From contig OW804097.1 in assembly GCA_942159475.1 (NCBI GenBank), positions 114,204,582 through 114,268,581 of the forward strand: a stretch of DNA of 64,000 nt, written 5' to 3'. Below the pieces are notes generated by a model. It ran no database searches. It saw only the letters and a program-made list of their open reading frames with translations, and was not told the origin of the DNA. This DNA comes from Sthenelais limicola. Taxonomy: Eukaryota; Annelida; Polychaeta; Phyllodocida; Sigalionidae. Shown piece after piece: positions 1 to 12,348 of this stretch; the stretch's first letter is position 1; every line of letters begins with the position of its first letter. The translations under genes were made by a program, and so were the position numbers.

Positions 1-88
1 GTCCCCACCACTTAAAAACACCAATTATACTCACAAAATTTAAATATTTCAGTTTTTATAGTGGTTGAAATAAGGTGATCTTTTTTGA

Positions 89-2318
89 GGGTATGCCCGG
101 TATCAAATGAAGTAGCAGCTCCTTAAGTTCTCAATAACTCAGGATAATTATTCAATTTCCAAATAAAAATTACTTCCACATAAAGATTAAATGTTCATTT
201 ACTGGCACACCAAGCCATCAATATGTAACATAACAGGTTCTTTTGTGGGATATGAAAGCATATGGATGACATTTCCCCAAAACAGTAGTATTTCGATCAG
301 TAACATATGGTTCAAATATAAATTCAATAATGCTGTAGTTGTCATGAACAGTGTCAAAACCTGTTTTCTTGGAACACATACATCTTTTCCATCAATATAG
401 CAACTTATAACCACTTGACCATGTTCAGTATCTCTGAGAAAATCGGTAATAGAAGCCATATTTGATACCGGGCATCCCCTTGCATATGATACTGGGCATC
501 CCCCAGTAAAGTACCCATTATCTGATGTCTCACTGTGGCTACAAAAGTGGACTAAACCAATTGAAACCTACCAAGTGTATGAACAACATGTATGGTAATA
601 CATACAGGTTCGAATAACTGCAACTCCATGCACTTGGCCTGAGACCAACACCTTCTCAAATATACCGGGCATCCCTCTACATATACCGGGCATCCCCCTA
701 AAGATATATGTTATCTGACATCTCACTGTAGCTATCAAAATGGGCACAAACACATGATACTCAGTAAGTACATAAGAAATATGTCTGGTCATGCATTCAA
801 GCTCTAAAAGCAATGATAACAAATCAATGTAATGGATCATAACATTTTTGAATAAAAATATCTAGGGGTTGACAACATAAAAAAATAAAAGTTTCCATAT
901 CTCATTTTTAACGTTCCCACATGTTAGGGGAGGTGATAGGGAATGTTTCTGCACAGAAATACAGAAGATGAAGTCACATGGGTAGAATTTATGACAAGAA
1001 TTCTACCTTTCAGGGGATGCCAAGGGATACCCGGTATCATGAGTTTGATTAAAGTTGAATTAAATTGCATGGAAATGAGGCATAAAGCCACATACATATG
1101 TATAGTAAGGCATGATATGTTCAAATGATAGGTTTTATGGTGATTTGTAGGTTCAAAATGGACTTAGTCAAGGTTACTAGGATACAAGGGGGGATGCCCG
1201 GTATCAGGGGATGCCCGGTATCAACCACTCTTTTAATATGCTTTAAAGAAGTATCCATTGTGTTTATAAGCAAATTTTCACTTGTACCTTGGAAAAGGAA
1301 TTGCAAGGAACATTGACATATAACAGGAGGACCCTACCTATACGAATAATGCCATTTTGCTATCATTTACCAACAGAAAATGATTTGTGTGGGATGCCCG
1401 ATATCAATTCAAAATACATTTGTCTCAACATCCCTGCCTGCACACTCCTAAAAGTTTGTTGAATTATGCATATGATATTCCTGATCAATAAAAACTAACT
1501 TAAAAAGAGACCTATTGAGAGATAGTTATTAAATGTGCATAGAAATCATGTTCAAAGAGGATGGTACCGGGTATCCCCTATTGGATTCTTGTTAATTGTA
1601 AGGCTATATTACTCCGTCTCTTAACCTATGACAGAAATATGCTTCACTAAGAATTGTTGAAAACAACTTTTTAAACATATGAATAATGATTAGACTGATA
1701 AATATCACACAGATGGTTGATTCCTAAGCATCTTAACAATAATTCCACACCATACAAGGGCATGTATAATCATTGGTCACTCTCATTCTGGTTGACAATG
1801 TCCAAGAAATCCCAGTAATACCTACCCAATAACTATATATATGGTGGTTGTCTTGGTTTTCAGAAGAAAAAACCGAGGCTTGATCATATAAAAACAATTT
1901 GAATGTGTATCCTAGTTGTTCCTTTCCTCCCATACCGGGCATCCCTCAATATACCGGGTATACCCCTCATATCATTTGTATTCATATCTCAATAATAGAT
2001 TTTTTTAGAAGCATGTAATTTGGGGTATATATGAAGGTACATACTGGGATTACATAAATGGAGATTTAGAACCATTGTATCAGTGGAACTGGGTCTCCAT
2101 TATAATATGGTACAGGGCATACCCGGTATGAAATAGTATAAAATCTCCTATTTGGTAAACATTGAAGCATGACCCTCTTAATGTCTGCATTACTGCCTAA
2201 ATTGTACCAAGATTGCATTGATGATATGTCAAAGTATATTTTAAATATTTTAAATCATATGCCAAGGATATATTCATAGCCAGTATAATAGAATCTATGT
2301 TTGGTACCGGGTATACCC
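89..2318. repeat. Dispersed array of a 16-bp near-palindromic motif (14 sites)
   Basis: The motif GGGGATGCCCGGTATC or its complement recurs at about 89-104(+), 464-479(-), 488-503(-), 662-676(-), 683-698(-), 1024-1039(+), 1190-1205(+), 1207-1222(+), 1391-1405(+), 1563-1578(-), 1931-1946(-), 1951-1966(-), 2115-2130(+) and 2303-2318(-). Variants with TAT on both sides are almost palindromic (ATACCCGGTAT). Several sites come as close pairs. The roughly 150-350 bp between sites looks unique and non-coding. I did not find the motif elsewhere in the window. Function is unknown; a cluster of protein-binding sites or a local degenerate repeat are both possible. Confidence 0.8.
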
Positions 2319-2689
2319 TAATGACATTTGAAAATTAGAGATTTGAGTATAGGACTGGTATACAGAGATGAGGGCAAATAGAAGGCTATAATGCTTCCAA
2401 GCTATTGGAAACATGCATAAGGACTGGAACCTGGTGAATTTTGATACCTAGAACGTTTACTTTTATTCTGGCGGGAGGTATAATGTGAGAAAGTAGTGCA
2501 TTCTGAGGTGTTTTTATCATAATTTCAACGTTTATAGTGATTTATTATATTGAAATATACAAATATATACATTAATGTATACATTTTCGTAAAGCTTAGG
2601 ATGTCTGCTTTCCAATGATACCAGGATCATTAGAATTGATTCATTTGTTTGCAATACCCATCCAGTATAATGTGCAAAGGTCGGGAATT

Positions 2690-2721
2690 TCGCAATTGTA
2701 CATTCTAAAAAAATCTGACCC
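2690..2721 (-). repeat. Family A terminus, fragment
   Basis: Only the CAATTGTACATT...ATCTGACCC end is recognisable; the inner part is lost or too diverged. Confidence 0.5.
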
Positions 2722-2789
2722 ATATATATACAAAACTAAAAAATTAGCCAATATCCCAAATTATGATATTGGGATGAAACGTAATTTGT

Positions 2790-3150
2790 GTTGAGTCGAG
2801 TATCTGATAGTTTCGAAAGGTTTATTTCCACAGGATATCTATATAGGAATGTTTTCATGTTTGAGTTGCTTAGGGCTTTTAGTCGTATAAATAGATGTAC
2901 CAAATTTCGAAACTGCATATTAAATATATATTTGCATTTGTAAGTATAATATATGGAGTATAATTAGTTATACTAGTGGTTGTCCATCCAGAAATCTGCT
3001 AATTCATTTTCAAACAAAATTAAATAGATTATTAAGATTATGGAAAGTACTTATCATTCTCTGGAATCCGCTTGATTTACTCTTCTCAGATATGATGTCA
3101 TCACAAAATCCTATACTTTGGCGACTTTTTTGTGAGACATCACAAATGTA
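2790..3150 (-). repeat. Family B element, diverged, reverse orientation
   Basis: Reads as the complement of family B. It runs from the TTTATTTCCACAGGATATCT segment through the GTTGTCCATCCAG segment to an outer end resembling GCGACTTTTTTGTGAGACATCACAAAT. The other terminus is eroded. Confidence 0.55.
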
Positions 3151-3654
3151 ACCAATAAGATGATACTGTAAGAGCATGCCTCAGATGCCTGGATGAAATT
3201 GCAGCCCAAACCTGGATTCAATGCTCTCCAATTTCCTGGGTTTTATTTCAAAATTGCTGTGGTTGACATTTGAGACGAATACTAAACAACAGTTGCTCAT
3301 TCACGTTTGTACCAACCCAACATGCATTGATTTGAAGAACTTTTCCAGACTTGCTCATTCCTTGAAAATCTATAAAGTTCTGTAGGAAAACCCGAATATT
3401 TGTTCACGATATCTTAGATGGTCTTCCTTGATTGGGGTATTAACTATTTATATTGAAATGAATTGAGATCAATATATATATATCTTTCAATTCTCAGTCA
3501 ACATCTAAAGATGTTCTACCTTTCAAATGCTTCTATGAAAAAATAACAACCGCGGAATATTGATAAATTAAGTTCTATAAGTTATAATATGTGTACATTT
3601 GTAGTGATTGTTTTAGACGTTAAAGCTGAGTATGCTATATCTAGTATTTCTATA

Positions 3655-3922
3655 TTCTAAAGTTGATATTTTTATTTTTGAAAGAAATGTTTGCAATATT
3701 TTTGGGTGGACAATTACTAGTAAAAAAACTAAATTACTCAATAGGATGACCTTTAAAACGCAAGGATACATTTAATACAATTATATACAGATTGATATGA
3801 CTAAATATGCTAAAGCCCCTAAAAATAAGAGCTTTCCATCAAAGAGATCTTGTGAATAAATCACTTTCGAAAATATTATTTTTACGTGTTGTGACACATT
3901 TCCCTGGAACACATCACAAATG
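3655..3922 (+). repeat. Family B element, 5' part missing
   Basis: Contains the family's middle (GGGTGGACAATTACTAGTAAA, shown in part) and right end with AGAGATCTTGTGAATAAATC and CCCTGGAACACATCACAAAT. Short ORFs here are chance. Confidence 0.7.
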
Positions 3923-4262
3923 CTTTATTTTATCGATGTCATTCTGGCATTTGCGCCACAGTCCCGCTTCTCCCCATCAGTCCTGTCCTTTCTAGCACTG
4001 TCAAAACAAACTGTCAGAACCCTGAATGTGTTACCCAGGAAACACGGCTTCTGGGAAAACAACCCAAAATACGCTGCCCAAACAAGGCAATGTTTTCATT
4101 CCAAACCAGCAACATTGTTGTGGAAAGGTCATTATTGATGCTCTGTGTTTATGTCTGTCACTTGCCAACCAATTCTGCGTCGGTCCGTCAATCATGCTCG
4201 TTCAATTGTGGTAAAAAGGGACTTTTCTTGAGATAATCTAGATTCATTTACTTTTTTAATGT

Positions 4263-4515
4263 GGGTGAAGTCACCAGAAAACTGTACTACTCACTTTCAC
4301 CAATCCCCCTCAAATAACCCTAAAAAAACGGAGTAAATTCTACTAAATTAGGCTGCAGTTCTGTCAATGCTAGGTAAATGCGAGTATATTTGGCATTGCA
4401 TTGATTCTAGCAATCTGTTTGGTTAGGTTGAACTGTATTTTGAACTTTATTTTCGTCTAAAGTTTGGGTTTTTTGAGGAATTTAGTGAAGGTGAATTGTA
4501 CATTTTCTGGTGACA
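4263..4515 (+). mobile_element. Family A element with rearranged left end
   Basis: The body is plus orientation and matches the family A core (CTGCTAAATTAGGCTGCA-like, then TTCTAGCAATCTGTTTGG). Its left end instead carries the inverted right-end segment (GGGTGAAGTCACCAG, TTTCACCAATC). The copy is therefore a recombinant or foldback derivative. The right end reads TGTACATTTTCTGG. Confidence 0.7.
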
Positions 4516-5227
4516 AAATTGTTGTAAAATGAACCAAAGGACACACGACCAAACTGTTTTCATTATGCAGTTAATTTCCTTCAATAGGAAGTTTGTGGTG
4601 AGCTTGGCATGTGCATCCTCAAAAGAAGTACAGTAGATCTCAACTTTAAAAATAATTCGCAATGAAATACCAATTCATTGGGGAAAGTGTGCTTGTCCAG
4701 GAATTCATTTCATTAGAAGAGACCTAGGACTTCAGACATACTTTTCCCAATATCAATGTTGGTCTGACCCTTTTGCATCAGATGTACTCACTTTGCCATT
4801 TGGCATTTGACATCTAGTGGGTCTTCATATCTGATAGGTTGACAGACTATCAGTCTCATTCTGAAACTGTTGCATTATCCAATGTTATTGTGTTCCATTT
4901 AGGAATGGCTGATATAAATGAACAACCAATAAGTCAATTTTATCATCAAAACAGCCATACAGGGTAATTGTGATATACATTCGGCAAACAAATTCAACCG
5001 TCACACTCAGAGTGAAACCACGCTACTCATAATGACACACAATCTTAGACCTTGTGTCATAGGAAAACTATTTCCACATCAACGTCTCGCTGTATTCCAT
5101 TATAAACTATACAATTACACTTTGTGAGACCAAGTTAGACAGACCGGCTTGTTTAAATTGCTTCCTACAGCACTGTAATAAGTACTTCAATATCTGTGTC
5201 ATGCACGATATATTTCTTAAAGGGCAT

Positions 5228-5462
5228 TAGTAAAGAAGTTAATTATACTCCTTAGGATCACCTCAGATGCACATAGAAATATTTATTATAAAATCTTCAT
5301 TTTACAATCTTGAAATTTTGCACATTTATCCATCCCACTACCAGCGCTAAGCACCTTTCGAATGAAAACATTCTGACAAAAGGATCTGTTTGAAAGACAT
5401 TTGAAAATAAAGTAATCATTTGTTGCGACTTGTTACTTATTTTCTATATAACACATCACAAA
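5228..5462 (+). repeat. Family B element, diverged
   Basis: Middle and right end only. The outer end reads GCGACTTGTTACTTATTTTC then AACACATCACAAAT. Confidence 0.55.
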
Positions 5463-5856
5463 TACAATTGTTACAAAGCTAAGAGTAGAAATGTGTGAGA
5501 TAAGAAAGGTACCACTGAGAGAAAACACAGAGCTGGTGGGCTGAATGAGAAGGCAACTATCTCATTAGTACAATGACTAATTAGAGTCTGACATTTGCAC
5601 GTCTGACTCACCCAGACACTTTCCATCATTAAAAACTCCGGGTCTCGCTCTGAAGTGTTGGTTTTTATTGCGTTATCAACAAGTGGAAAACTGTCTTTTT
5701 ATGACATCTGCAGTAAATGTCGTCTGCTCCTTGTCTGGCATGTGATTCTTAGGAATAATTTCTAATTTATTGTTTATTTCATGATAGATGGTAAAGCCGC
5801 GACCAACGACAAGATGGACGTTGGTTTTTGTTTAAGTCACTTTATTTTCTAAACTG

Positions 5857-6005
5857 TACAATTCATACTCACCAATCCTCTCAAATTTTCGAAAATAATG
5901 GTCAAAATACAGTTCAACCTAATAACCAAACAGATTGCTAGAATCGCTGCAATGCCACTCGAATTTACCTAGTATTGAAAAAATTGCTGCCTAATTTGGT
6001 ATAAT
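5857..6005 (-). repeat. Family A fragment
   Basis: Starts at an ACTGTACAATTC terminus, contains AACCAAACAGATTGCTAGAA, and is cut off on the right where the minisatellite begins. Confidence 0.65.
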
Positions 6006-6019
6006 TTACGCCGGTTTGT

Positions 6020-6545
6020 TCACCCCCATTCTAGCACCCCTTCCCCCACCACCATACTAGCACCCCCTCCCCATACTAGCACCCCTTCCTACTCCACCCC
6101 CATACTAGCACCCCTTCCTACCCCACCCCATACTAGCACCCTCTCCCTACCCCACCCCCATACTAGCACCCCACCCCCATACTAGCACCCCCTCCCCTCC
6201 CCACCACCATACTAGCACCCCCTCCCCACCACCATACTAGCACCCCCTCCCCACCCCACCCCCATACTAGCACCCCCTCCCCACCATCATACTAGCACCC
6301 CCTCCCCTGCCCACCCCCATACTAGCACCCCTTACTACCCCACCCCCATACTAGCACCCCCTCCCCACCCCCATACTGGAACCCCTTCCTACCCCACCCC
6401 CATACTAGCACCCCCTCCCCACCCCACCCCCATACTAGCACCCCCTCCCTCCCCCATACTAGCACCCCTTCCTACCCCACCCCCATACTAGCACCCCTTC
6501 CTACCCCACTACCATACTAGCACCCCTCCCCACCCGACCCCCATA
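6020..6545 (+). repeat. C-rich minisatellite, about 25-32 bp units
   Basis: About 19 imperfect units of the type CCCATACTAGCACCCCCTCC, with variable spacers (CCTACCCCACC, CCACCAC). Unit length varies through the spacer, giving several interleaved subtypes. It is strongly C-rich on the plus strand and purine-poor. No coding potential is evident. Confidence 0.9.
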
Positions 6546-6889
6546 TCAGCTAAAAGAAAAGAAAACTAAAGACTAAGCGGAATGGTATCATAGCGTGTAT
6601 GGATATAGTTCCATTGGCAATCAAGTGTATGTTTTTATGGGATTTAGTGGATATAAGCTTCAGATATTTAGGGAGCTTATGGACGCTCTCAACAGTAAAG
6701 ATATGATTACCATATATATACTACTTTCAGCTGGGCAGGCCATTCACGCTATCCCTAACAGCATCATATTGGGCTTTTCTTCTTTTTTATCCTCATAACT
6801 TTGTAAACCAACATGCCTCTCTTGGATTAAAAGTTTTGTTTTGGTAGAAAACGATTCCCATGCTTATACTAATATACGTTCATAGATGA

Positions 6890-7140
6890 TTAAAGAGTCA
6901 GTAAACCCCAAAATATTATGAGAAAATAAACTTCTTTGCTATTATTCTAATCTAGTGGCCCCAGTGGTACTTAAACCTGATATTTAGTGAGTTTTACCCA
7001 TTTACATGAGGGGAAAAGTGGTTCCACAGTTAAACACTCCATTCAGGATGCAACTATTAACCTACGTCACAAGGTAGCGAAATCTTGTACAGAACAGACA
7101 AGTTGGGAGAGGTGTTGTGTACATTTCAGGTGCAACCTTG
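6890..7140 (-). repeat. Family H repeat, reverse copy
   Basis: The complement matches 18175-18414: shared segments include ATATTTAGTGAGTTTTACCC, AACACTCCATTCA and TACGTCACAAGGTAGCGAAA. Two plus-strand copies flank the family D array near 18.4 kb. A weaker relative lies around 13410-13550. Confidence 0.65.
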
Positions 7141-7649
7141 TGACGTCACACAACAAACCCAGTGCCATATTGTGTTGTTGTTGTTGTAATAGTTTTAGTT
7201 CTAGATTCATTCATTTTACATCATTTCCAGAAAATGGACAATCATTTTACAATTTGATGTAAGTTTGATTTCCCTCTACGGATTCATATTCGTAGGTCTT
7301 CCAGGGTGCCCTCATTATCAATGATCAGTTTATGGTTATAATAAATTTTCACTGATGACGTTTTCACTCTGTTTTGAGTTGATATTACTCTTCTTCTAGA
7401 CAGGAAAAGCTTAAACAGACCTTTTCATACTAAGCTTTCTCAATATGCGCCTGTGAGTGACTATAAGATAAACATAAATGGAGGCACAGATTGGGACTTG
7501 GGTGTTGTACCTATGGCTCCATAAAGTTTGTTGACCTAAAAGTGATCATGAATGCCTTAACTGACCCTTTAATGATTTGTGATGTGTTACAGGAAGATGA
7601 GTTTTACTCACAAGATCTCTTCTTAGGAATGTTCTCATTATAGGAGAAT

Positions 7650-9087
7650 AGAAGTTCTAGCACTGTAAGATTCATGAAATAAACTTCCTAATTGTTAACA
7701 TCGATTGAAGCGTCTCTGGTTAAACCTTGCCTTAACCCTCCCCTTCAAATCGCTGTCATACTATTCTAGATCACGAGACACCATTTTCTTTATTATTGTA
7801 CAACATTTCGGGGTAGACCTGATATTCTCATGTTATACAATTGCAAATAGTTGCCAACGGTAGAAGGTAGAAAAAATGTGCGCAATGCGCGAGAAATACA
7901 TGCGCATCCTGCGCGTACATATAAACCTATATTATATCATGATGTGAGTAGTATAATGAAAGTAAGGTTAAAACATGGCCCTAAACTTTTTTTTCTTTTT
8001 TTTCTTTTTTTTTTAAACAAATTAAATTGACAATTTCACATTCGTGATACGTTTCATGTCGTTGAAAATTATTACAAATATAGATTCAGATACAAATTAA
8101 GTATTATGAACCATTACAGCATTTCTAGTTTTAATTTACCTATGCTTATAGCTTATTGACAATGTCTTTCTTTCAATACTAATACTTCTAATATTCACCA
8201 GTAAGTATCGATCTTACAATTTATGATAATAATATTCTATTCTCGACTTAGGCATTCTTTGGTCTTATTTTATCACAATTTTATTTGCCTTTTCTTACCT
8301 TATTATGTCGTCGAGCTGTTATGATCATACATATTACACTACCTTCTCACCATTTTCTTAATAATTTTTTTGTATGCCCTGGTAAAAACATATCATGGTA
8401 CAGTTTAGTTTAGTTCATAAGGTGATGACACCCCAAGTAAAGAAGCAGTTATACCTTAATAAATGCTTCACATACTGACACTGATATATTTTCATGACAT
8501 AGACGATTAATCTTTTAACAACCTACCACATTCCAGTTCTTGCCTTCTCGTGAAAGACTTTAACAAAAGTTCTAGGTCACTGACCGCTTTCATGGCAGGT
8601 TTAGAGGTGCTTAGGGAGCAGTAGTGAGGAAGACCTTTACCACCAGGGGTCAGGCCGTGTAATCAGGGTAATAGACGCTTTATCTCTCTACTGGTAATAC
8701 TTCCCACGTGATGGGTTACAGGAAAATAGAGAGATTCTGCAAGCAAACCTATCTCAATTGCGTAAACATATCCGCATTTTTTTTTGTGAATTACGTCACA
8801 TTTTTTTCTATAAAAGATATATTGTAAGATGAAAGATTTTACTTGATATATTATGTTACGTTTTTCCCGCCATGTTTTGCTGAACCTCTTTCTTCCTTTT
8901 AACGTATGTTTGTATATCAGAGATATGGATACGTTTACATTTATGTATAGGTTAGACTTGCTGAACCTCCCTATTAAGTCACAAGTCACAGAATTAATAT
9001 TTTTCAAAGTGATTGCTTCATAAGAACTCTTGCTCACAATATGTCAAGTATTGGAGTGCTTATTACTGCTAATAACAAGAATCAATG
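7650..9087. other. No gene recognised
   Basis: AT-rich sequence. It opens with a family B-like edge (TTTGTGATGTGTTACAGG, about 7575-7595). A CpG-bearing run of TGCGC words lies at 7879-7917 and a T/C homopolymer tract at 7988-8015. No ORF here has family resemblance. Confidence 0.5.
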
Positions 9088-9420
9088 TCCTGGGTATGGC
9101 CATAAAGTGCCTTTCTGTCTCTTTTCTCTGTCTCACTCCCTACTTCTCTATTTCTATTTCCTGGGTAACACCATAAGTGCATTTGTCTCTTTTCTCCGTC
9201 TCTCTCTCCCTTCTTCTGTATCTTTATTTCCTGGGTAAGATCATAAACTGCCTCCCTCTCAGCTCTCACACCCTTGATATAACCATATTAGATGTGTTGA
9301 TAAGGGCGTAAGGCAACTGATCTCACTCACTTACTCCCTCTCAGCTCTCCCGCCCTTGATATAACCATATTAAATGTGTTGATCAGGGCGTAAAGCAACC
9401 AATCTCACTCACTCACTCAC
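9088..9420 (-). repeat. Family D tandem-structured repeat, reverse copy
   Basis: Two unit types are seen in complement. Three CCTGGGTA...CTCTTTTCTC units of about 70 bp come first. Two units then contain CCCTTGATATAACCATATTA and GGGCGTAA.GCAACCAATCTC, ending in CTCACTCACTCAC. Confidence 0.85.
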
Positions 9421-9850
9421 TCACCAGCTTTGAAGCCTGTGTATCGAATGTATCTTTGCATATCAGAGGTTACTCTTAGGGTGCATTGCACTATATAAGA
9501 TTCTGTATTAAACCACTCTTAGCGCACTTTCTTCTTTTTTGACCCAGCATCTTTGATCTAAAATGAAACTCCTCACTTGTAGAAGACACCCAACTGCAGG
9601 TGAGGAAGTATTTAGTCTTCAAACATATTTTAAAAATGGACAATTTTACCCGATGGGCATGCTCTTTTATGATGAAGATATTGGCGATTAAATCGCAAAC
9701 TTCCACTCATGCGATCTGGTCCATTTTAAAATAATTTGAACGGACAAAAGCCATTGCAGTTGTTCCATGAGTGTGATGGTGCATGATGATTGTGGATACT
9801 TGTGTATATTTCATCCACATAAAGTTGAAATGACCTTCAATGGTTCATGT

Positions 9851-10094
9851 GATTTGCGTGTGCTACTGCGCATGTCTGCTACAGTGCATCCTGGGATAGG
9901 TTCTGATGAGATCTGACATATTTGGCATCATTTTGAAAATTGCAATGTTTTCACCAATATTATAGCTTGTATAAATGGTCAATATTAACCAAATGCATGA
10001 TGCGAAAGATAGGATCTTATGTTGTGGAAACATGTAAAATACATGGATATTGACATTAGAGCATTGAGAAATATCCCATGCTGAACATGACATG
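9851..10094 (+). repeat. Family C element, right end missing
   Basis: Left part reads TACTGCGCATGTCTGCTACA and TGCATCCTGGGATAG; the body contains TTTTCACCAATATTATAGCT and CATGCTGAACATGACATG. The final third seen in full copies is absent. Confidence 0.75.
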
Positions 10095-10775
10095 ACACCA
10101 ATTCCATTCTAGTTGGACACACCACAAATGATTGTGGCAGCTTCGCTTTATGGGTCATACTTTCTTCTTATATGTGGTGTGATTTAAAAGTAATGAAGTC
10201 TGTGAGTTATGGTAATGTGTATGTTGCAAACCCTTAACACAAAAGTCACGGCTTCATATTTCTTTTCTACCCCCCACCCCACCCCCCAACTCACACTCTG
10301 CTCGTGCTCATATTTCATAGTTTTTCTGTCCCATCCCAATTCTCCTGGAGGTAGCTTGTTCGCAAGAAATATCACTATTTTCAAAAGTCTATTCATCTAG
10401 TTTATTATCGCTCACCATGTTTGATTTGCCTCATATGATTTGTCTGAACTGCTTGTATGAACATATAACACTTCCAAGGCCTCAGCACAAAATGTATTGT
10501 GAATAATTTCTCCAATGATAAATAATTTAAACTGTGGCTTTCTCTACCCACCACAATGCTACACGTATCCCACCAGACTCCGTGGGTCACACGGGAGTCA
10601 CTGCCCTCTATTGGGCATTTTCAGACTTAGACAGATTGTTTATTTTGGCGTATGAATAAAGTGCCCAGTCTTCATTGTCAACTCTGGGGTCTGGGACGCA
10701 CAAGATGGATGAGCAACCCTCCCCCTTGTGGAAGGTCTGTTTATATAATGTTGTATGACTATGTGTACCAAATTC

Positions 10776-11025
10776 CAGTGTATTAAATATATCCATACAT
10801 TTCTAAGCTTATTCTATATGGTGTACTCACCTACTTTACTATAGTTATTGGCCGCCCAGAGATATCTCAAAACTTTCTTTTTCAAAAATTAAAATATCAA
10901 ACTTAAAATATCTTTAGAATCATCTTTCAAATCGACTTGATGTCATCTTTTCAAATAGTATAATATCTCCAAATCCATTTATTGCAACTTATGACTCATT
11001 TCTCTGTAAAACATCAAATACTTAA
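10776..11025 (-). repeat. Family B element, reverse orientation
   Basis: Segments ATCGACTTGATGTCATCTTT, ATCTCCAAATCCATTTATTG and CTTATGACTCATTTCTCTG are the complement of the family's left half. The terminal ACACATCACA is degraded to AACATCAAAT. Confidence 0.65.
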
Positions 11026-11067
11026 TATATGCACATTATATAATATATATTCTATTACATGTGTAGC

Positions 11068-11341
11068 AGGTCTAATGTACCCCCCATCAGGTGTACCCCC
11101 CGGTATAACTAACCTAGGTCTAATGTACCGGGGGTACATTTGACCTAGGTCCAATATACCCCCGGGGGTACTTTAGACCTAGGTTGGAAATACCCCCTCC
11201 AGTTTCAATGTACCCCCGGGGGTATATTAGACCTAGGTTAAATGTACCCCCACTAGGTTCAAAGTACCCCTAAAGGGGAAACTAAACCTAGGTCTAATAT
11301 ACCCCCAGTATGTGTTACCAATCTAGTACTGATGTACCCCC
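11068..11341. repeat. Array of alternating palindromes (CCTAGG and CCCCCGGGGG)
   Basis: A chain of half-units of about 20 bp made of AGGTCTAATRTACCCCC arranged head-to-head and tail-to-tail. Two palindromic joints alternate: ACCTAGGT and TACCCCCGGGGGTA. About ten half-units are visible, several degenerate. A related G-rich block lies at 11690-11765. Confidence 0.8.
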
Positions 11342-11689
11342 ATTGAAACATGAATTCTTTTAATTATGAGAAGAAAAGTAATAATGAATAAAGTAAAAAA
11401 TGAATAGAGTACAGGCCTGATAGACAGAACTGAATAGATTTTAGTTGTTTTGCTTTTTTATTTGCAATAAGCTCCCATGGTCATTCAGTTACAATGATAT
11501 TTTCAGTTTAAATAATAAAAAGAAAAAAGGATTATTATACAGAATTACAATAAATTTCATTATTAGACCCTCACATTAATCTTTAATTTTTTACCCATAA
11601 GCATTAGATATGACCTTCTCTCCCAATAATTATGTTCTTTTAGAAGTGTTGGTGTAAGATTATCAATGAAACAAAGGGAGGTAATTTAA

Positions 11690-11765
11690 ACCTAGAGGGG
11701 GTAGTTTAAACCTAAGGTCTAAATTACCGGGGGGTATATAAGATGAGGGGGGTAATTTAGAACTG
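11690..11765. repeat. Satellite block related to the CCTAGG array
   Basis: Contains repeated GGTAATTTAAACCTA-like words with GAGGGGGTA and CCGGGGGGTA, echoing the upstream alternating-palindrome array but on the G-rich strand. Confidence 0.6.
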
Positions 11766-11802
11766 TTACACTGGGACTCCTACATCTGTAATGTGATGTA
11801 GA

Positions 11803-11922
11803 ACTAGTCCCACATCATATCACAGATGTAGAACTAGTTCTACATCTGTGATATGATGTAAAACTAGTCACACATCGACCTGACTTTTTCATGATGACAT
11901 CATAAAAAAGTCAGGTCGATGT
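11803..11922. repeat. Two consecutive perfect-type hairpins
   Basis: The first inverted repeat (about 11805-11870) is centred on AGAACTAGTTCT with arms of about 32 bp containing CACATCATATCACAGATGTA. The second (about 11873-11922) has arms ATCGACCTGACTTTTT and AAAAAGTCAGGTCGAT around a short TCATGATGACATCATA centre. Both could extrude as cruciforms or fold in RNA. Confidence 0.8.
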
Positions 11923-11936
11923 AGGCTATTATATAT

Positions 11937-12160
11937 GGGTCAGACTTTCAGAAAATGCACAATTAGCAGCTGTATTCATTTAGTAAAGTCTGCTAAATTA
12001 GGCTGCAATTTGGTCAATATTAGGTAAATTCGAGTATATTCGGCATTGCATTGCTTCTAGCAATCTGTTTGGTTAAGTTGAACTGAATTTGAAGTGTATT
12101 TTGAACTTATTTTCGTCTGAAATTTGGTTTATTTGAAGGGATTTTCTGGCAACTTCAGCC
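11937..12160 (+). mobile_element. Family A element
   Basis: GGGTCAGACTTTCAGAAAAT left end and GGCTGCAATTTGG-type core. The right end TTTTCTGGCAACTTCAGCC has lost part of the inner segment. Confidence 0.8.
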
Positions 12161-12348
12161 ATATACATTCATACACTAAATCCACGACCAAGACCCGAGT
12201 ACCCACCACCGTGGGTGGGGTAAGATTGCATGTATTTAGCCCTTGATATCCTCTATACTTGCACCAGTCTGATGCACCCCCAACATGCCACCCCTACATC
12301 ATCTATAACAAATAGCCAAGGCCCCTTACATCATGCTATATATATAAT

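Noticed and set aside
6020..6545. CRISPR-like regular spacing of CCATACTAGCACCCC words
   Set aside because: The spacers are themselves repetitive and low-complexity; eukaryotic minisatellite.
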